From Thermoplasmata archaeon (lineage in GTDB: Archaea > Thermoplasmatota > Thermoplasmata > Lutacidiplasmatales > UBA184), in contig JAKIVW010000081.1 of the NCBI GenBank assembly GCA_022750355.1, forward strand, positions 2,208-8,287: DNA of 6,080 nucleotides, written 5' to 3'. Position 1 is the first letter of the stretch, and each line of letters begins with the position of its first letter. Shown here piece after piece: positions 5,794-6,080 of the stretch. Both the position numbers and the translations under genes were made by a program. The notes below the pieces were generated by a model. The model was not told the DNA's origin. It did not search any database and worked only from the letters and a program-made list of their open reading frames with translations.

Positions 5794-6080
5794 ATGGCGA
5801 CGGCAAACGCTCCGGCCTCGGTCCTGAAAGTGAAGGCGCTCGCCCTCCCGGACGCGGACCAGTCGCGCTCGACCGGCCTGCCCAAGGCCACGTGGGCGCT
5901 CATCATCGGAGGCACCGTCGGGATCGTCTTCTGGGTCCTCGCCGCGCTTTCGTGGGAGGGGACGCTCACGTTCGTCCTCCGGCCCGGGACGACGCTCGGC
6001 CTCGATTCGGCCATCGACTACATCGTCTTCGGGATGATCGCGATGATGGCCCCGTACGGGTTCATCAAGAGCCGGGAGCT
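5794..6080 (+). CDS. Second T2SSF platform protein, N-terminal part (cut by window end)
   Basis: The first 95 residues of a membrane protein that runs off the window. It starts with ATG one base after the TAA of the preceding platform gene. Residues 1-30 are polar, a first membrane helix lies at about 33-52 and a second at about 72-90, ending in MAPYGFIKSRE. A membrane pair followed by PYG(F/I)-x-x-x-R is typical of the entry into the cytoplasmic domain of archaeal T2SSF/FlaJ-type proteins, so it is probably a partner of the upstream single-domain protein. No distinct Shine-Dalgarno is seen, and coupling to the upstream gene is likely. The T2SSF domain itself is beyond the window, so the call rests on the membrane pattern, this motif and operon position. 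Confidence 0.75.
   Translation, partial: MATANAPASVLKVKALALPDADQSRSTGLPKATWALIIGGTVGIVFWVLAALSWEGTLTFVLRPGTTLGLDSAIDYIVFGMIAMMAPYGFIKSRE

Noticed and set aside
2033..6014. Long minus-strand open frames (2033-3751, 3776-5044, 4737-6014)
   Set aside because: They lie opposite clear pilin, ATPase and platform genes. Their translations are Arg/Asp/Glu/Gly-rich with no motifs, as expected for the reverse strand of GC-rich codons.
1..6080. CRISPR array, insertion sequence, prophage or toxin-antitoxin genes
   Set aside because: No regularly spaced repeats, transposase or integrase motifs, terminal repeats, or small paired toxin-antitoxin genes were seen.

Overview
The window looks archaeal and GC-rich. 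Four things support this. The tRNA-Tyr gene carries an intron at the canonical archaeal position 37/38 and has the archaeal/eukaryotic C1:G72 pair with an A73 discriminator. AT-rich TATA-like boxes stand out of GC-rich DNA about 26 bases before expected transcript starts. One protein starts with an archaeal class III (pilin-type) signal peptide. The secretion ATPase has archaeal FlaI/ArlI-like motifs. A high-GC Thermoplasmata-like euryarchaeon is a reasonable guess, but that is inference and the sequence does not prove a lineage.

Left part (1-1950), housekeeping genes. A histidine phosphatase gene (minus strand, 637 to 5) diverges from an intron-containing tRNA-Tyr(GUA) (702-808), and one TTTATA/TATAAA box between them is well placed to serve both. 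Then come a small VOC-fold protein (917-1288, plus), a tRNA-Gly(CCC) on the minus strand (1318-1389) and a tandem ACT-domain protein (1445-1933, minus). A short GC-rich inverted repeat lies in the gap between the VOC gene and the tRNA-Gly.

Right part (2010-6080), a type IV pilus-like operon on the plus strand. A near-palindromic TATA element (2006-2017) and a leader that can fold into a hairpin precede a large pilin-like secreted protein (2078-3118). This is followed by a FlaI/TadA-type assembly ATPase (3122-4768), a one-domain T2SSF platform protein (4770-5792, TTG start) and the beginning of a second platform protein (5794 to beyond the window end). Gene spacers are 3, 1 and 1 bases, so co-transcription and translational coupling are very likely. 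The ATPase would sit under the two membrane platform proteins and drive export or assembly of the processed pilin-like subunit. No prepilin peptidase, ArlH or other accessory gene is in the window.

The most notable points are that the platform, usually one two-domain protein (FlaJ/ArlJ) in archaeal archaella and pili, is here two separate genes; that the pilin-like protein is unusually large, with six N-glycosylation sequons and four cysteines; and that the tRNA-Tyr intron has a weak, mostly wobble-paired splice motif.
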